DNA from: Mermis nigrescens
Taxonomy: Eukaryota; Nematoda; Enoplea; Mermithida; Mermithidae
Length of the DNA stretch: 64,000 nucleotides
Assembly: GCA_036768485.1 (NCBI GenBank)
Contig: JAVLUZ010000154.1
Span: forward strand, 38,061,936 to 38,125,935
Reading direction: 5' to 3'
Every line of letters begins with the position of its first letter. The first letter of the stretch is position 1. Positions 1-12,009 of this stretch are shown piece after piece. The notes beneath the pieces were generated by a model. The model was not told the origin of the DNA. It saw only the letters and a list, made by a program, of their open reading frames with translations, and did no database searches. The translations under genes were made by a program, and so were the position numbers.

Positions 1-15
1 CGTGTTTCAAATAGA

Positions 16-257
16 TTGCAAACACTGTGTATTAACATTGATTTCAATGTGCTCTCCTATTGGAAGGGAAAAAAGCAGCTCTTCCGAAATTACATACAAT
101 TGCCATTTCGGTGCTTGTATTACCAACCACATCAATACCGTGTGAAAGAGTCTTTAGTCAGGCGGCTTTTATACTTGATAAGAAGCGCCACAATCTTAGT
201 AGCAAACGTTTGGAAAGCAAAATTTTCTTCCGCGTGAATTCGGCATTTGCGTTTTAA
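16..257 (+). pseudogene. hAT transposase C-terminal (dimerisation) remnant
   Basis: The translation contains the typical hAT C-terminal dimerisation block: LPTTSIPCERVFSQA followed by a charged helix (KKRHNLSSKRLESKIFFRVN). This matches the family pattern P-x-S-x-x-x-E-R-x-F-S near the end of BED/hAT transposases. The frame shifts at about position 60-75: the upstream part (DFNVLSYWKGKK) reads in one frame and the ERVFS part in the next, so the copy is dead. The 5' part lies outside the window. In intact elements this domain mediates transposase oligomerisation in the nucleus. It is followed by subterminal repeats, which suggests the 3' end of the same element. Assignment to hAT is fairly sure; the subfamily is not determined. 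Confidence 0.75.
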
Positions 258-398
258 AGAAGCTAATCCTATGCCTACCTAATTCTTACGCTTTTTTTAT
301 TCTTTTCGTTGTCTACATAACAGTAAACAATGCATCTAATGTCTGTGTGTGTGTATGTTTCACTTATATAAATTAACGGGAATAGAAAAGGTTTTAAG

Positions 399-645
399 AA
401 CGAAAATGTTTTAGGAACGCTATCAATTATCGTTAACGGAACGATATGCAGCTGTCATTAACTAAGAAAATGTTTTAGGAACGCTATTAATTATCGTTAA
501 CGGAATGATATGCAGCTGTCGCTAACGAAAATAGGAGCAATATTAGTTTCGCAAAGAATTCAACTATCTTTAACGGAACGATAATTGAGTATCGTTAATG
601 GGAACGGGAACGATAATTCTTTTTGGAACATTTTGTCAACACTAG
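399..645. repeat. Subterminal repeats and probable 3' end of the hAT remnant
   Basis: A ~65-bp unit is tandemly duplicated (from ~403 and ~467). It contains a partly palindromic core, TATCGTTAACGGAACGATA. Degenerate forms of the core continue to ~620. The tract ends in a sequence whose complement reads CTAGTGTTGACAAAATG, similar to many hAT termini. Clustered short motifs beside the end are what transposase-binding subterminal repeats look like. That this belongs to the transposase fragment just upstream is inferred. Confidence 0.5.
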
Positions 646-649
646 GTTA

Positions 650-2270
650 GGTCTACCCTTCAGAGCAGTGCAGTAAACACGGGCGTAGGTACTTTAGCTC
701 ATCCTAAGAGCGAATTCGCAGCAGCAGCGTTCTCAGGGTAGGCCAACGTATACAACATTGTGTCTTGTAAAATTCGTTTCAGATGGCTTTTAGTCTGCAA
801 ATTAGCCAGAAACCTGCTAATTGTTTGCAGTAGCATCCCTGTGCTTCTGCAACAATTCTGATCCTTTATATGTAATCATGTAAGTAATGTTTGAGTTCAT
901 AAAAGGTAAATTTCTGTAATATAAATTCCGCGTACTATTAGCTACTATAGATACCTACTGCTGTCTATTAAAAAATAAGTCCAAAAAAGGAATATCCAAT
1001 TTCGCTTGCGATCTCAAGGCAGCCAGCTAGCTGCTTGGCTACATTTTTAATCGTATTTTGTGCTACACCTACGTGTGAATACGAATTTGCGACATGTAAC
1101 TAATAATCGAAATTTGGGTCATATGAATTGGCCCGACGAACCCCCAATCGTTATACTACACTCAGGCAAAGCATGAGTGCACCTCACTATTATGTATGCG
1201 AAATTCTACTTGGATCGGTTTCCCGGATCTTTTTCTCTGATCCACATGTGTAAGATAAGCGTTCACTCGGACTCTAGTCCTCTTTCGGCGCTAATATTAA
1301 ATATAACTGGGAGACACTAGAACACCACTTTCATGGGTCCAGCTATAAAAAAGATCCATTTCAATTTGTTTAGTAGTACCCTTCTGCTACACTCCTTCCT
1401 TACTAGAAGAAGCCTGAACGCAGACAACTCGGGAATTTTAACTCGGAGATCTTTAACTGGATGGGGCACCTCATACATTCGTTCTAACATGAGCGAAATT
1501 GTCCCCACACCGGTCGATTTCTCCTATTCTCCGCTCTACTCGGCATGTGTAAGATAAGCATCCCCTTGGTCTATTGTTCACTTTTTGCACTTGGAAGGCA
1601 AATGAACATTATGCTCACGGATTTAACTTTGAAAGGCCTATTTCAATTCGTCTAGTCATCCGACTGCTCACTTCTTACCATAAAGGAAAAGCAAGAGCGC
1701 AGCACAAATTGTTGGAGACAAAGTTGGGACAAATTTTCCACAAACCGGAAATTTACCAGTAATATAGAGGCAGCGTCAAATATCTGCTATTGTTCTTAAG
1801 CATATTGATGTTACGAGCAAACGAAAATCAGAGCCCAGTTCCAATTTGTTGAGGCTGAAGCCTCAATGCTTAAACATAAACAGTATGGTTTTGGCTTACG
1901 CCGGCTTCCATAAACGCAGACTCACACCATGCTTAAACCAACGACAATTTTGGAACATATGACATCAAAATTGAATACTTTGTGCAGATTTGAGAAAAAT
2001 CAAAATCGGATTAGGCGCGTTTTTTTTGCATTCTGGAAAGTCTTTTGAATTTCGGTCAGGGTTGATAAAATTAAAAACCATTATTATGCAGGTTTGTTAG
2101 GCTCAGAGAAGTCTTTCGGGTTTTGGTGAAGGTTCTTGAAATTCAGAAATGATTCTGGCGGTCTTTTGGATTTCTGGCCAGTTTTTGAAATTAACATGAT
2201 GGTTTAAATAAATTTTAGGATAAAGATTTTTAGTAGTGTGACGTGTCTCCCTGGGGACAGTGTTGCGAGG
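650..2270. other. No gene seen; one weak ~300-bp direct repeat
   Basis: No convincing exon or transposon end is seen. The motif CATGTGTAAGATAAGC occurs at about 1244 and again at about 1544, each preceded by a related pyrimidine-rich stretch. This hints at a diverged ~300-bp tandem repeat. Confidence 0.4.
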
Positions 2271-2274
2271 GATA

Positions 2275-2294
2275 GCCTATGCTTAAGCATAGGC
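2275..2294. repeat. Perfect 20-bp palindrome
   Basis: GCCTATGCTTAAGCATAGGC is exactly self-complementary. Related words (GCATAGGC, TTTAGCATAGG) recur within the next 80 bp, so it may be part of an old repetitive element. Its function is unknown. Confidence 0.6.
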
Positions 2295-2594
2295 GAGCGA
2301 GCCTAGACATGCTACCTGGAGGTAGGGTCAGGTAGCAAAGCTTTAGCATAGGCAATGATGAAGGATAGATAAGCTAGCCTGAACGTGCCCGTGAGCCTAA
2401 GTAGTCTCTGAGTAGGGTGCCCATAAGCCTAAAGGGGCAATCCTTAGGGAGGGTGTCCGCAAGCCTAAGGGAGGGGAGCAGTGTAAACTTAATTAATCCT
2501 TTTACTGATTTTTCTGGAAGCTGCGTCAGAATTGATTTAAATTCAAGACCTGTTGTACGGTCAGGCAACGAGTAGGAATGCAACGGGCTTAAGT

Positions 2595-4310
2595 CACTTG
2601 GTGGCGAACTAGGACCTAACCTTTTTATAAGACCAAATTATTCCGAGTACAAAACGAATTTTTCCCCTGTATAAACTCGGTTTTTGTAAAATTTTCTATT
2701 CCAGTCTCCTAAAATGCAAATTTGTGATATTATTGCTAGAGCCAATTGTGGCTGTACTTTATTTCGACTAGCAAAGGGAGCGCTTCACCGTCCCAAGACG
2801 GATATGTGCCGATATGATAACCAATATAAAATTCATATGTCTTATTTGTTATTGTCTTAATGTAATCTTCTTGTTCTCATTTGCTCCTTTCGCATTTTAC
2901 TGCTTCTCTCCCTTACTCTGTGATATCCATTATTTAGAACCTCTCAGTCTTACATTAAATGTCGAAATATCGTTAAGGAACACTATTTAGGAATTATCAA
3001 CTTCTCTAAGGTTGCATTTGCTCTTCAGATTAAATTAGTTATAAGTTATTATGTTGTATATTGTAAATTGTAAATAAATAAAACAATAAATAAAATTGTA
3101 AATCACTATAATCATAAATCACCATCAACAAATGCTTAAAACTCCATGTAAAATTAGCTGTTTGAATACGAGTCAAGATATATAAAATAGAATTTAACAA
3201 TTTCAAAAGCCATGCATTTGCTGCTTCCGGCTTGTTTACATTAAATCGCACACACGTTGATTTAAATTATATGAAAGACTCTTTATATTTTGATTTCTTG
3301 CTTTGCTGAAAGCTCGTCCTCAATAAGAAATCGTGGTTTCCGAAACCTCCCATAATTTCCTGTTTACCCGTCTCTTACGTGTCTCACAGGGCCATATCGT
3401 GAATTTTAAATAGTCAATTAAAAATCAGAGGTCCAATATACCCCAATAGCCAAATTTGGGAAGTATTATCCAAGCTGTGCTTCGGCAGAAAGACTGAAAT
3501 CTTAAATTTTATGTTATGGATAGTGTATGTTTGTGCTCATATATTTCATAAACCAATCCATCAATTTTTTTCAAAATTTACAGTAAGGTGAAGCGGGATA
3601 TTACATAGAATATTTTTAATTCAAATAAAATTTATCTGCTGCGATTTGAGATATAAAGAAAAATGGAATCTTGAGAAACGTTTTTCTTACGGACGTTTTG
3701 TCAATTTGAAGTGCGGTGCAGTAGTTTACACCACTTGATAGCGCATTAAAAGATGCTTCAGAGTAGCATAAAACATTTGCCCCGTGGCAATAAGAGATGT
3801 TGTGAGAGCTGATCAAACATTTTATAGTAATCCGTCGTTTCCGGGTTTCATATTTCCGATCAAGCCATTTTGATCAAAACTTCAGAATCAAAGGCCCGCT
3901 TTATCCATTGAGTCAAAATATGAAATAGTACGTTTGAACTGTGAACCTTTCAGCTATACAATGATTAAGTATAGTACGCGCGGATGCTTATTCGCAAAGC
4001 GCCGAATTAGGGGTCATCATACTACTACACATTAAAGCACGCTACACATTAAAGTATAGGCGCAAACCGCCGGCCTATTCAACTTTTGTGTGCATTTTTT
4101 CGCACTAAATAAACATTCATTTAATGCTATATGCCTCTGTATCCATTTACTCAATTTGTGATAAAGTAGGCTGCACTATGATAAATCTACAGATGCACAG
4201 GACTTTAATGAATCGACATCAAAAAGAGTCGCCAGCGAATATTGGTGGCATTTTTTACTTCTTCGGTTTAAATCAACACTCAGATATGAGTCCCGAAAAA
4301 TTTTTCTAAT
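2595..4310. other. Unassigned AT-rich sequence
   Basis: Only short chance open frames occur here. I see no splice-bordered coding block, RNA gene or complete transposon terminus. Confidence 0.4.
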
Positions 4311-4314
4311 AGAA

Positions 4315-5100
4315 ATGTACTAGGACTCAAGGGCTGCTTTCCACTTACCTGCAAAGTTTTATACACTTAACCCGGAGTTAGATCCAGGGTATTAAACTTT
4401 ACAATCTACTGGATGGTATAAAAAGACAGGTTTGTCTAAAATTTTTACGCAAACTTCTCCCTTTGAGAGGGTTTGTAAAGTACGTTTAAGCCTCGCGTTC
4501 CCGTGAACTAGGACGGCGTCCTAGCCAATCATTTTTTATGACTACAAAAGTTTGTCTAGTCTCATTTTAGCCCCTAGTTACATCATTTGAAATGCTCAAG
4601 CTAGTAATCAAAATTATATATACTAAAGAATTGTGCATATTCTCATGATTATCACGTAAAGACTTAAATTACAAAAAAGGTTTTGGTCAATGATGACTTC
4701 AAGATTAGTGAGCTTCTAATTTTCAATCAGGTACTACTGTCCTATACTGATATTTGAGTCAGCTAAAATATACTATTTGTATTTATTTTATGCATGATCA
4801 CCTCATGCATATGTTAAAGGTATAGTAGCAGTTTTTTAGTTATACCTTCTTACAAAGATAATTTAGCGAAAAATGACAAACGTGTTCAGAAAGAGCTTAA
4901 AAAATCGCACAAAATGAGACTAATATTTGCTATGTTGAGTGAGACTAATTACATTTTAACCTGGCAAGGACGACGGCGTCGCAACCTTTGACTTCAAAAA
5001 ACACATGGGAACGTGAGGTTTTTAAGGGCTACTAGTCGAAGCAAACCGCGTTTTAAACACTCAGGATTGAGTAATTTCTGGAGGCAGTAGCAACTTTTCC
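4315..5100 (-). repeat. Inverted partial copy of the 3.4-kb composite repeat
   Basis: Read on the minus strand, several blocks match the right-hand part of the composite repeat at 25.3-27.8 kb in the same order. They include the part around the GATCTAACTC block, the pair of TTTACA/TGTAAA motifs, and the GCAAACCGCGTTTT block with the adjacent short segment. An unrelated stretch is inserted. It lies head-to-head with the forward copy at 5.8 kb across the ATT microsatellite. Confidence 0.6.
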
Positions 5101-5179
5101 AAAAACAGTCAAAAATAGGTCCAAAAAATTTGCCCCTAAGGCACGAAACAGCGTTTTTTCGCTATTTTGCATTGAATAC

Positions 5180-5660
<481 letters not shown>

Positions 5661-5794
5661 TATTATTATCATTAGCATTTTTAATTTTAATAATATTAGT
5701 GAACAATTGCTGTTATCGAAGAAACTGTCGATTTTTGGTTCATTATTGGTAATATAAAAAATTATTATTTAAAAACAAAAAATAGGATTGTTGA

Positions 5795-7085
5795 TATTAA
5801 TACTAGCAGAGGAAATGCTCCGATGGAACAAAAAAAGGTAGAATATACTTGAAACAGAGAATTATCATGGACGTAAAAGGTGGGGACTAGAAAAAGCTCC
5901 TATCTACAAATGTCGCAAAATTTGCTAAAACTCAAAAATTTCCTAAACAAAGAAAAATGAAAGTAAGTAAATCAAAGAAAAAACCTACCTGTGCCTAAAA
6001 CTGCAAGATCTGCTAAAAATCAGATTTTTTCTAAGCAACGCAAAATCGAAGTATATTCTGCGGCCTGCAGAAGAAAGCAGCATCCCGTCGAACAAGATAA
6101 AACATTGGGCTAGATAACTGAACCACTCACTCTGCAAAAGCAGATATCGCCATAGCTGAGCAGCGCCATGTTGCAATATTTTTCTGGGTAAAAAAATAGT
6201 AATTATGGTATGTTGGAAAAACGGCAATTTTAGACGTTTCTGATAGAACACTGGTGCATGCTCCTAACCTCCCATGCCTAATGGTTATCAGTTTACATGG
6301 GCAGGAATGAAATCCGGGTGGTCTGGTGGGATTAAAGGCCAGAAGAGTACTGAATGGACACATGCTTTATATAGAAATCACAGTCTTTCGTTGCGGTATC
6401 GCAAATAATCAAAGGATATAACTTTTTGTAATATTTATCTAGCCACAATATCGAATAAATTAACGTTGCAAGTGATTAGCAAAAACGCAGATTTGAGATT
6501 TATTTTATAAGCTTTATATTAAGCATTGGACACCATACCTAGACGTAGGGGGTTTTGGAGAGTATGCACCCCAAAGCAAAATACCCAACAAGAAAACGCA
6601 AATACCAGAATTCAATTTTTTAAATCTTTCTGCTCTTTTTGGGGTTTTTTGGTAGGTACCAATAGATAGAGCTCGACAAGAAACGTTCAAAAATGGTGCT
6701 TTTTTCGCCATAGCACTATTTTTAAGACCAATATTCCAATTTGAAAACCCCCAGAATTTTGGAACCACCCACTGTATGGTGGACAATATGAGAAGGTTCA
6801 CCTATTTCTTTCAGAGGCCGCAGAATATACTTCGATTTTTGCAATGCTTAGAAAAAGTCTGATTTTTAGCAGATCTTGCAGTTTTAGGCACAGGTAGGTT
6901 TTTCTTTGATTTACTTACTTTCATTTTTTCTTTGTTTAGGAAATTTTTGAGGTTTTAGCAAATTTTGTGACATTTGTAGATAGGAGCTTTTTCTAGTCCC
7001 CTTTTTACGTCCTTGATAATTCTCTGTTTCAAGTATATTCTACCTTTTTTGTTCCATCGGAGCATTTTTCCTTGCTAGTACCCAA
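5795..7085. mobile_element. Element X with long terminal inverted repeats, copy 1
   Basis: The left arm (~5800-6075) begins ACTAGCAGAGGAAATGCTCC. The right arm (~6810-7085) is its reverse complement over ~270 bp and ends CGGAGCATTTTTCCTTGCTA. Both arms contain the ATATACTTCGATTTT block beside the internal boundary. The internal ~730 bp differs from the other two copies and carries a family A MITE. No transposase frame is visible, so it is non-autonomous. The same arm pair recurs at 24.4-25.3 and 58.3-59.0 kb. Confidence 0.8.
6533..6778 (-). mobile_element. Family A MITE
   Basis: Reverse-orientation copy within element X. It runs from CATACCTAGACG to CCACCCACTGTATG, with the internal marker blocks GAATTC, GATAGAGCTC and GTTCAAAAATGG. 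The flanks share TGGACA, a partial target duplication. Confidence 0.75.
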
Positions 7086-7099
7086 CTTTTTGTTAGCAA

Positions 7100-9140
7100 A
7101 AAAGAGTAGTTATCCCTATCTTTGTCAGTGTTGTAGCGAATGTCATTAGGTATTGCTTCCATCTAAGCAATTTATACTTGCATTGTGTATGAATTCATTT
7201 TCCCGACTCCGCGCGTTTGCAATATTATTTAGCTGAAGTTCGAAGCAGCATTATCAACTGTGCTCGGAAGCTGTTCCCTTATGGCTTCTGATCGTTGCTT
7301 ACTTCGACCATGATGCAACTTAAACGAATAATCTCACGTTTTGTCATTTTACTTCTCGCTGACTCTATTTAATCCGATAAAGTTCATTGTAAACAAACGC
7401 GCCCAACTGGCATCTCATACTTGATTTATTGTTTTTAGAATTTAAGAAAAATAGTTATGTTTTGCAAGGCTCTAGGTCAAAAGTTCATATGCAGTGTTTA
7501 CTTACATACACAGAATGCGCAGAAGATTTTAGTCGGATACGTAAATCGATATTACGTGGATATTACAATCAACATTTATATATAATGACATCACGTCTCA
7601 ACAATAGTCTGATGACAAATTAACATTAGGTGTAAAACAGTTTACAATACTGTTGTGTAAAAAATGTGTCTAACCGACTTCTCACACTTGATTCCTTAAA
7701 AATTTCTGGTCATAAGGAAAAAATTAGGTTTCCGCAAGGCTCTAAAACGAAGATTAATATGTAGTGTAAACGATATGTTAACACCTAGTGTAAAAAAGAT
7801 TTCAGTCAGAATCGTAATTTTAATGTTGCTTCGATATTACGACCAACTTTAATGAAAATAGTAAGTCTCCATAATGGTAAGGATAAATTAACATTGGTTT
7901 AAACCACTTTACTGAACTGTTGAGTGTAAACATACGCGCCAAAATTGCTTATCGAATTTGGTTTCAGGTTCATTTACAGACTTGAGAATCATGTCCCTGA
8001 CTCATAACCGGAGAAGCTGGCAGAAAGAAACAAGACAGAAACCTGTTCAAAGCACCCCATTCTTGACTTTACACTCGCTTAATATTGGTTTAGGCATACG
8101 CGATTCGCTATTACATACACTTCATATAAGGCACTTTATTTTTATTCCTATTAAACCTATCCTGACTTCTGAATGGAGAAATAGGCGAGCAAAACCCAAA
8201 CAAAGACATATTTTCCATCATTCAGAACATTGCAAACTTTAAAAATCCGTACCGTATCCCCTATTGAGTGTAAAGAAATTCGGTTTGGTAGCAGTTTGTA
8301 GCTTTCGAGTCGTAGTACGTTTCTATGTGCAAAAATTCTGTTGCAAAAATTATTTGATATGATTTACCAATCCAAATTGGGTAAAAAACGTGTTTTTTTC
8401 GCCCATTTTTCACGTCTGATTTCGAACTTTACACCCCATACTCAATATTGCGTTTTTTTTGGAACGCGGTTTGCTGCGACGTGTAGCCCCTAGAAGCTGC
8501 TTTATTACTGTTATACTCATTTTAGTCCAACTCATAGGCGGAAAAAGCTGGCAGAGAATTCTTAGTTAAAATCTGTTTTTTACACCATCGACCAGAGTGT
8601 AAACTTTAAACCCCAGGACCTAACTCCCTATTGCGCCTAGAAAAGTCTGCTTGTAGGCAGATTGTAGCCCTTGATCCCCTCTACATTTCAGTCAGAAAAA
8701 CATTTTTAAAAACTCATAACCGGAGTTAGTATGAGACATGGACAAGTTGAAAACTCGACCAAAACATGCTTTTTCACTCCCAGATTTTCGCACTCTTTAC
8801 ACTCCCATTCGAGAACTAATGCGAATTTCAATTCTGGAGCATCCCTTCCTCTACAAATCTGTGCCATAAATTTATTTGAGGAATCAATACTGAGTTGTCC
8901 ACATGCCGCCTAAAAACCTCCCAAAATTGATCCTATGTTATGACGTTACCAAAAGCTTTACACCTTCTTTACACAGCCAGTTTTGAGTTTCAAGAAAAAC
9001 GAAAAAACACGGGCAGCGAATTTTTTTATTATCTTTCTTTCAAAAAAACCGCATCTTCCAGAATTGTCCCGTTATAGCTGTAGGGGGTTCACAGGTGTTA
9101 GGGGTACCTGAGTATATTATAGGTACGCGCTAACGCGCTA
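7100..9140 (+). repeat. Composite repeat copy 1, right part rich in TTTACA/TGTAAA
   Basis: It matches 25.3-27.8 kb and 59.0-61.7 kb block by block. Landmarks in order are GTGTAAAC/CACTTTACA pairs with ~270-bp spacing, the CATAACCGGAGAAG block, GCGGTTTGCTGCGA, the CTCTTTACACTCCCATTC block, and the terminal GGTGTTAGGGGTACC. The right end carries an imperfect palindrome around GCGCTAACGCG. Open frames in it are short and not conserved between copies, so I regard it as non-coding. Confidence 0.8.
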
Positions 9141-10130
9141 CCTATGATAATGCTAATGGATGTCACGGCATCGGGCCTTAAGCGCGTCATCAAAGCAGCT
9201 GAACAACGTCTCATATGGGCCAGCGATGACTTTGGATCCGGATTAGTGCATGTGTTGAATCCAAAAGATAAAGAGTGTCGTGCTTTTTAGGCTACATTGA
9301 ACAGCTTCTATTCTGGCTCCGGAATGAGCAAGGAATATGCTCAGAGGAAATCTCTGACATCTAATGCGGTTTAGTTTTCGATTTGCAAATCAACTCAGCC
9401 GCAACCATTTTGTGAGATCCTACAGAAGCTTTTGGCGACGATTGACAATTAATCGACCGATTCTTGCAAATATCGGCTCCAGCAATACCCTCATACTGGC
9501 CTAATGCAACGGCAAAAGCTGTCGCTAAAATTGAAGCAAAATGGCTCAGAATTCTTTTAATGTTTATTTATTATGCTCATCAGAGCACACCGGCTGTCAA
9601 AAATGAGTTTTTGGAGGAAGCGCTTGATGAGCTTTAGATTTTGGAAAATGCAGAATTGGAACGCACCGAAATGGTAGTCAGCGATGCTGTAAAAGCTCTC
9701 GCTGAAAGTGTTAATGATACTGAGGTTGATTTGTGCTTGGATTTTGGCGGCAGCAACGATATCGACAATGGTCAAAGACTTGCAGTGCTGTTGTTGCACG
9801 TTTTGGCGATTTGGTTTTCAGTATGCGCTGCACAAGGACAATAGAATGACCATTCCGCGACGCATTTTGCGAGAGTGTCTTCTATGCGCATTTGAGCTGA
9901 TGTCCATAATGAAAGCTCAGATGAAGACGTAAAACACGTGGTTTTTGAAGAAACTGACAAAACCAATAGAAAGAGCTTGATTGGTTCTGCGAACCGGCTT
10001 ACGAATTCCAAAGAAACCGTTATTTGTCATCTAATTCTAAAATTTCCTAGGCCGTTCGTAACGTCGACGATGATCATTCGGAAATCTCGTGTTGATGGCC
10101 CTACCTGCATTTCGGGTAAGTTAATGCGAT
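9140..10130 (+). pseudogene. DUF3987-like (phage primase/helicase-related) gene remnant, copy 1, N-terminal and middle part
   Basis: The translation from 9150 reads DVTASGLKRVIKAAEQRLIW, then ASDDFGSGLVHVL; after a stop, LNSFYSGSGMSKEYAQRKSL and, after another stop, FSICKSTQPQPFCEILQKLL. The part at 9590-9830 adds FLEEALDEL, ELERTEMVVSDAVKAL and RLAVLLLHVLAIW. These match the other copy at 48.9-50.5 kb in order: T-x-x-G-L-x-K, G/Q-R-L-I/L-W-A-x-D-x-F-G, SxYSG, QP-x-P-x-C, RLAxLxHV. The layout fits DUF3987, where an early threonine/leucine strand, a D/E-F-G acidic motif, a QP motif and a late RLA-LH helix are typical. At least three in-frame stops show it is inactive. The C-terminal part lies at 11.77-12.0 kb. 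The family name is from memory; the homology of the two copies is visible directly. Confidence 0.65.
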
Positions 10131-10347
10131 GAATTAAAAAATAAAAAGTCTGCTGAAAATGCTAAAAAACGATTTTGGAAGATACAAATCTTTGTAAGAA
10201 TAGGAATGGCTCATGAAAAATTAAAAACTGTAGATTTAGCTCCTATGTTTTGCATTGGACAGTACTTGCTCTAGATGAAAAAACACTTTCAAGCATTTTA
10301 AATTTGATGAACTGGTAATATAAAATTATGAAACTGATGCATATGAT

Positions 10348-10646
10348 CATAGGTGGGCAGCACCAAAACTATGGGGGAGGAGGGGGTGAAATAATTTCTG
10401 AGGGGTGGGGGGGTGAAAAAAGTTTTCAAAGGTAAAAAATGGTCTTTAAAGTGGTCGTATGGCGGAAAAATCACCATTTGTCGATTTTTCTCATTTAGCA
10501 CTATCCAATAGCATCAAAAAATCGATAAAAAAGCAAAAAAATTCAAAATTTGAAATCTGGGGGTATTTTGATTTCTGGTGGTGGGTATTTCAACTTCTGA
10601 AGGGGTGCATACCCCCTAAACCCCCCTCCTTTCACGCCCACGTGTG
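10348..10646 (+). mobile_element. Family A MITE, forward
   Basis: Starts CATAGGTGGGCAGCACCAAA and ends CACGCCCACGTGTG. Internal markers are GGTCTTTAAAGTGGTCGTAT and GAATTCTGG-type G-runs. It sits in the interval that separates the two parts of DUF3987-like copy 1. I do not see a target duplication. Confidence 0.85.
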
Positions 10647-10659
10647 AACACGATAGTCC

Positions 10660-11765
10660 TATTATGTACTTTGCTTAATAAAATCAGGAATTTAGGTTGA
10701 TCAAGTCATGCACACGTAATGTACAAGAAAGTTGTGTTTATTCACTGACATCGGTCACGCCACATGCAAAAGACTATTAGACGACAAGTATTCGATTTAA
10801 ATCGCTATACCTTCGCACAAGTTCAAGTAAAATAAAACTGAATATTGAACTATAATGGTTATGATCAGAGTTAGGATGGGAATCTCTCAGCTGAAGTCGG
10901 ACGCTCCCCTGTCCCCCAAAAGCCAGAAATGTTTTGAGCCCACTCCCCAATTTTTGGAAAAAATTGATTTTTTTGCCGTTCCTGGGCTTTTTTGGTTAAA
11001 CATTGATGACCATCCCTCTCCTCAAATTGGCCGGAACTCCCCAGATTTCTAACCCTTACGTGAATTAATATGATACTAGGTCGATGGAAAAGCATACAGC
11101 AACAAGCTCTTTTCAACGTTTTTTTAGCATTTAAACTTCTGTGGAGTCAGTTTTCCACACGAAGTACAGTTGTCTTAATAAGATGACATACATGCTAAAT
11201 AGTCACTGAAATGATATTTTAGCGCGAGAAGGATTAAAAAATTTGGCATTATAAAGGCGTCGTGGAATTTTTTCCTTCCATTCTCCTCCCATTCACGTAT
11301 GAACTAGGGTGCTGCTGATGTGAGCATGTTCAGTGATCATTTGAAAAGAAATAAATATGTCCGAGCGCTTCACGCTAAACAACCATTATTGAATGCATTT
11401 TTTTGAATTTCACGAATTCTTTATTACTTTTCTCTTCTAGAAAGCAAGGATATTAATTGTGGAAAATGCAAAAAATTACGCTTATAAGATGTTTGAGTAT
11501 GCATGGTCTTTGAACCGAAGGGCGCCTTAAAAATTTTTTTCATTGCTCCCCGATTCAAACATGCGGGTGGGGGTTACTCAGAGAATCCGGCGGCTCGCTA
11601 AATGGAAGACGCCAGAATTGAATTTTCGGCATGATGTTTTGGCTTTATGTCATTTTAGACTACCTAGACTTGCAGAATACGGTCGCTATTCATGTTTGTT
11701 CCTGTTTTGAAGTATGTGTTGTGCATTGACAGGTCCTGTCAATAAATATGTATTACTTATAGTAA
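10660..11765. other. Sequence separating the two parts of the DUF3987-like pseudogene
   Basis: C-rich and G-rich blocks at 10.88-11.05 kb and 11.55-11.6 kb resemble the ends of the MITE-like families here. I could not pair termini. No coding block is recognised. Confidence 0.35.
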
Positions 11766-11769
11766 TGAA

Positions 11770-12006
11770 AAATTTGGGACAAAATCAGCCCGGGGATCGA
11801 GCCTACATTGGGCGTTACAAAGAAGTGCATATCGGTACAAGAGGAACGTCATGTTTTTTCAAGCTCAGCCGGAAGAAGTGAATAAGGACTTCTTGAAGGA
11901 TCATGGAATGACGACTGCAGAGTACGCAAATGTTTTTAATGAACACGTATCTGAGAAAGCGCCAGCTGGTTGCAGTTCAGTAGGCGGCGAATGGAAAAAT
12001 TATTAG
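11770..12006 (+). pseudogene. DUF3987-like remnant, copy 1, C-terminal part
   Basis: Two frames joined by a frameshift read DRAYIGRYKEVHIGTRG and then FFQAQPEEVNKDFLKDHG with AEYANVFNEH, ending at TAG 12004-12006. The other copy has, at 50290-50460, NKAYLGKYEKVRIDG, then YKAHPAKLKPEYL and INEYATLVQ. The shared pattern AY-x-G-x-Y-x-x-V, then F/Y-x-K/Q-A-x-P, then a conserved N/T-x-x-E-Y-A is the evidence that this is the downstream end of the gene seen at 9.14-10.13 kb. The ~1.6 kb between the two parts holds a MITE and unassigned sequence. Confidence 0.6.
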
Positions 12007-12009
12007 AAA

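Noticed and set aside
9118..9146. Helitron 3' hairpin at the right end of composite repeat copy 1
   Set aside because: The palindrome around GCGCTAACGCG is imperfect, is eroded in copy 3, and no CTRR end at a fixed distance or AT target pair is seen across copies.
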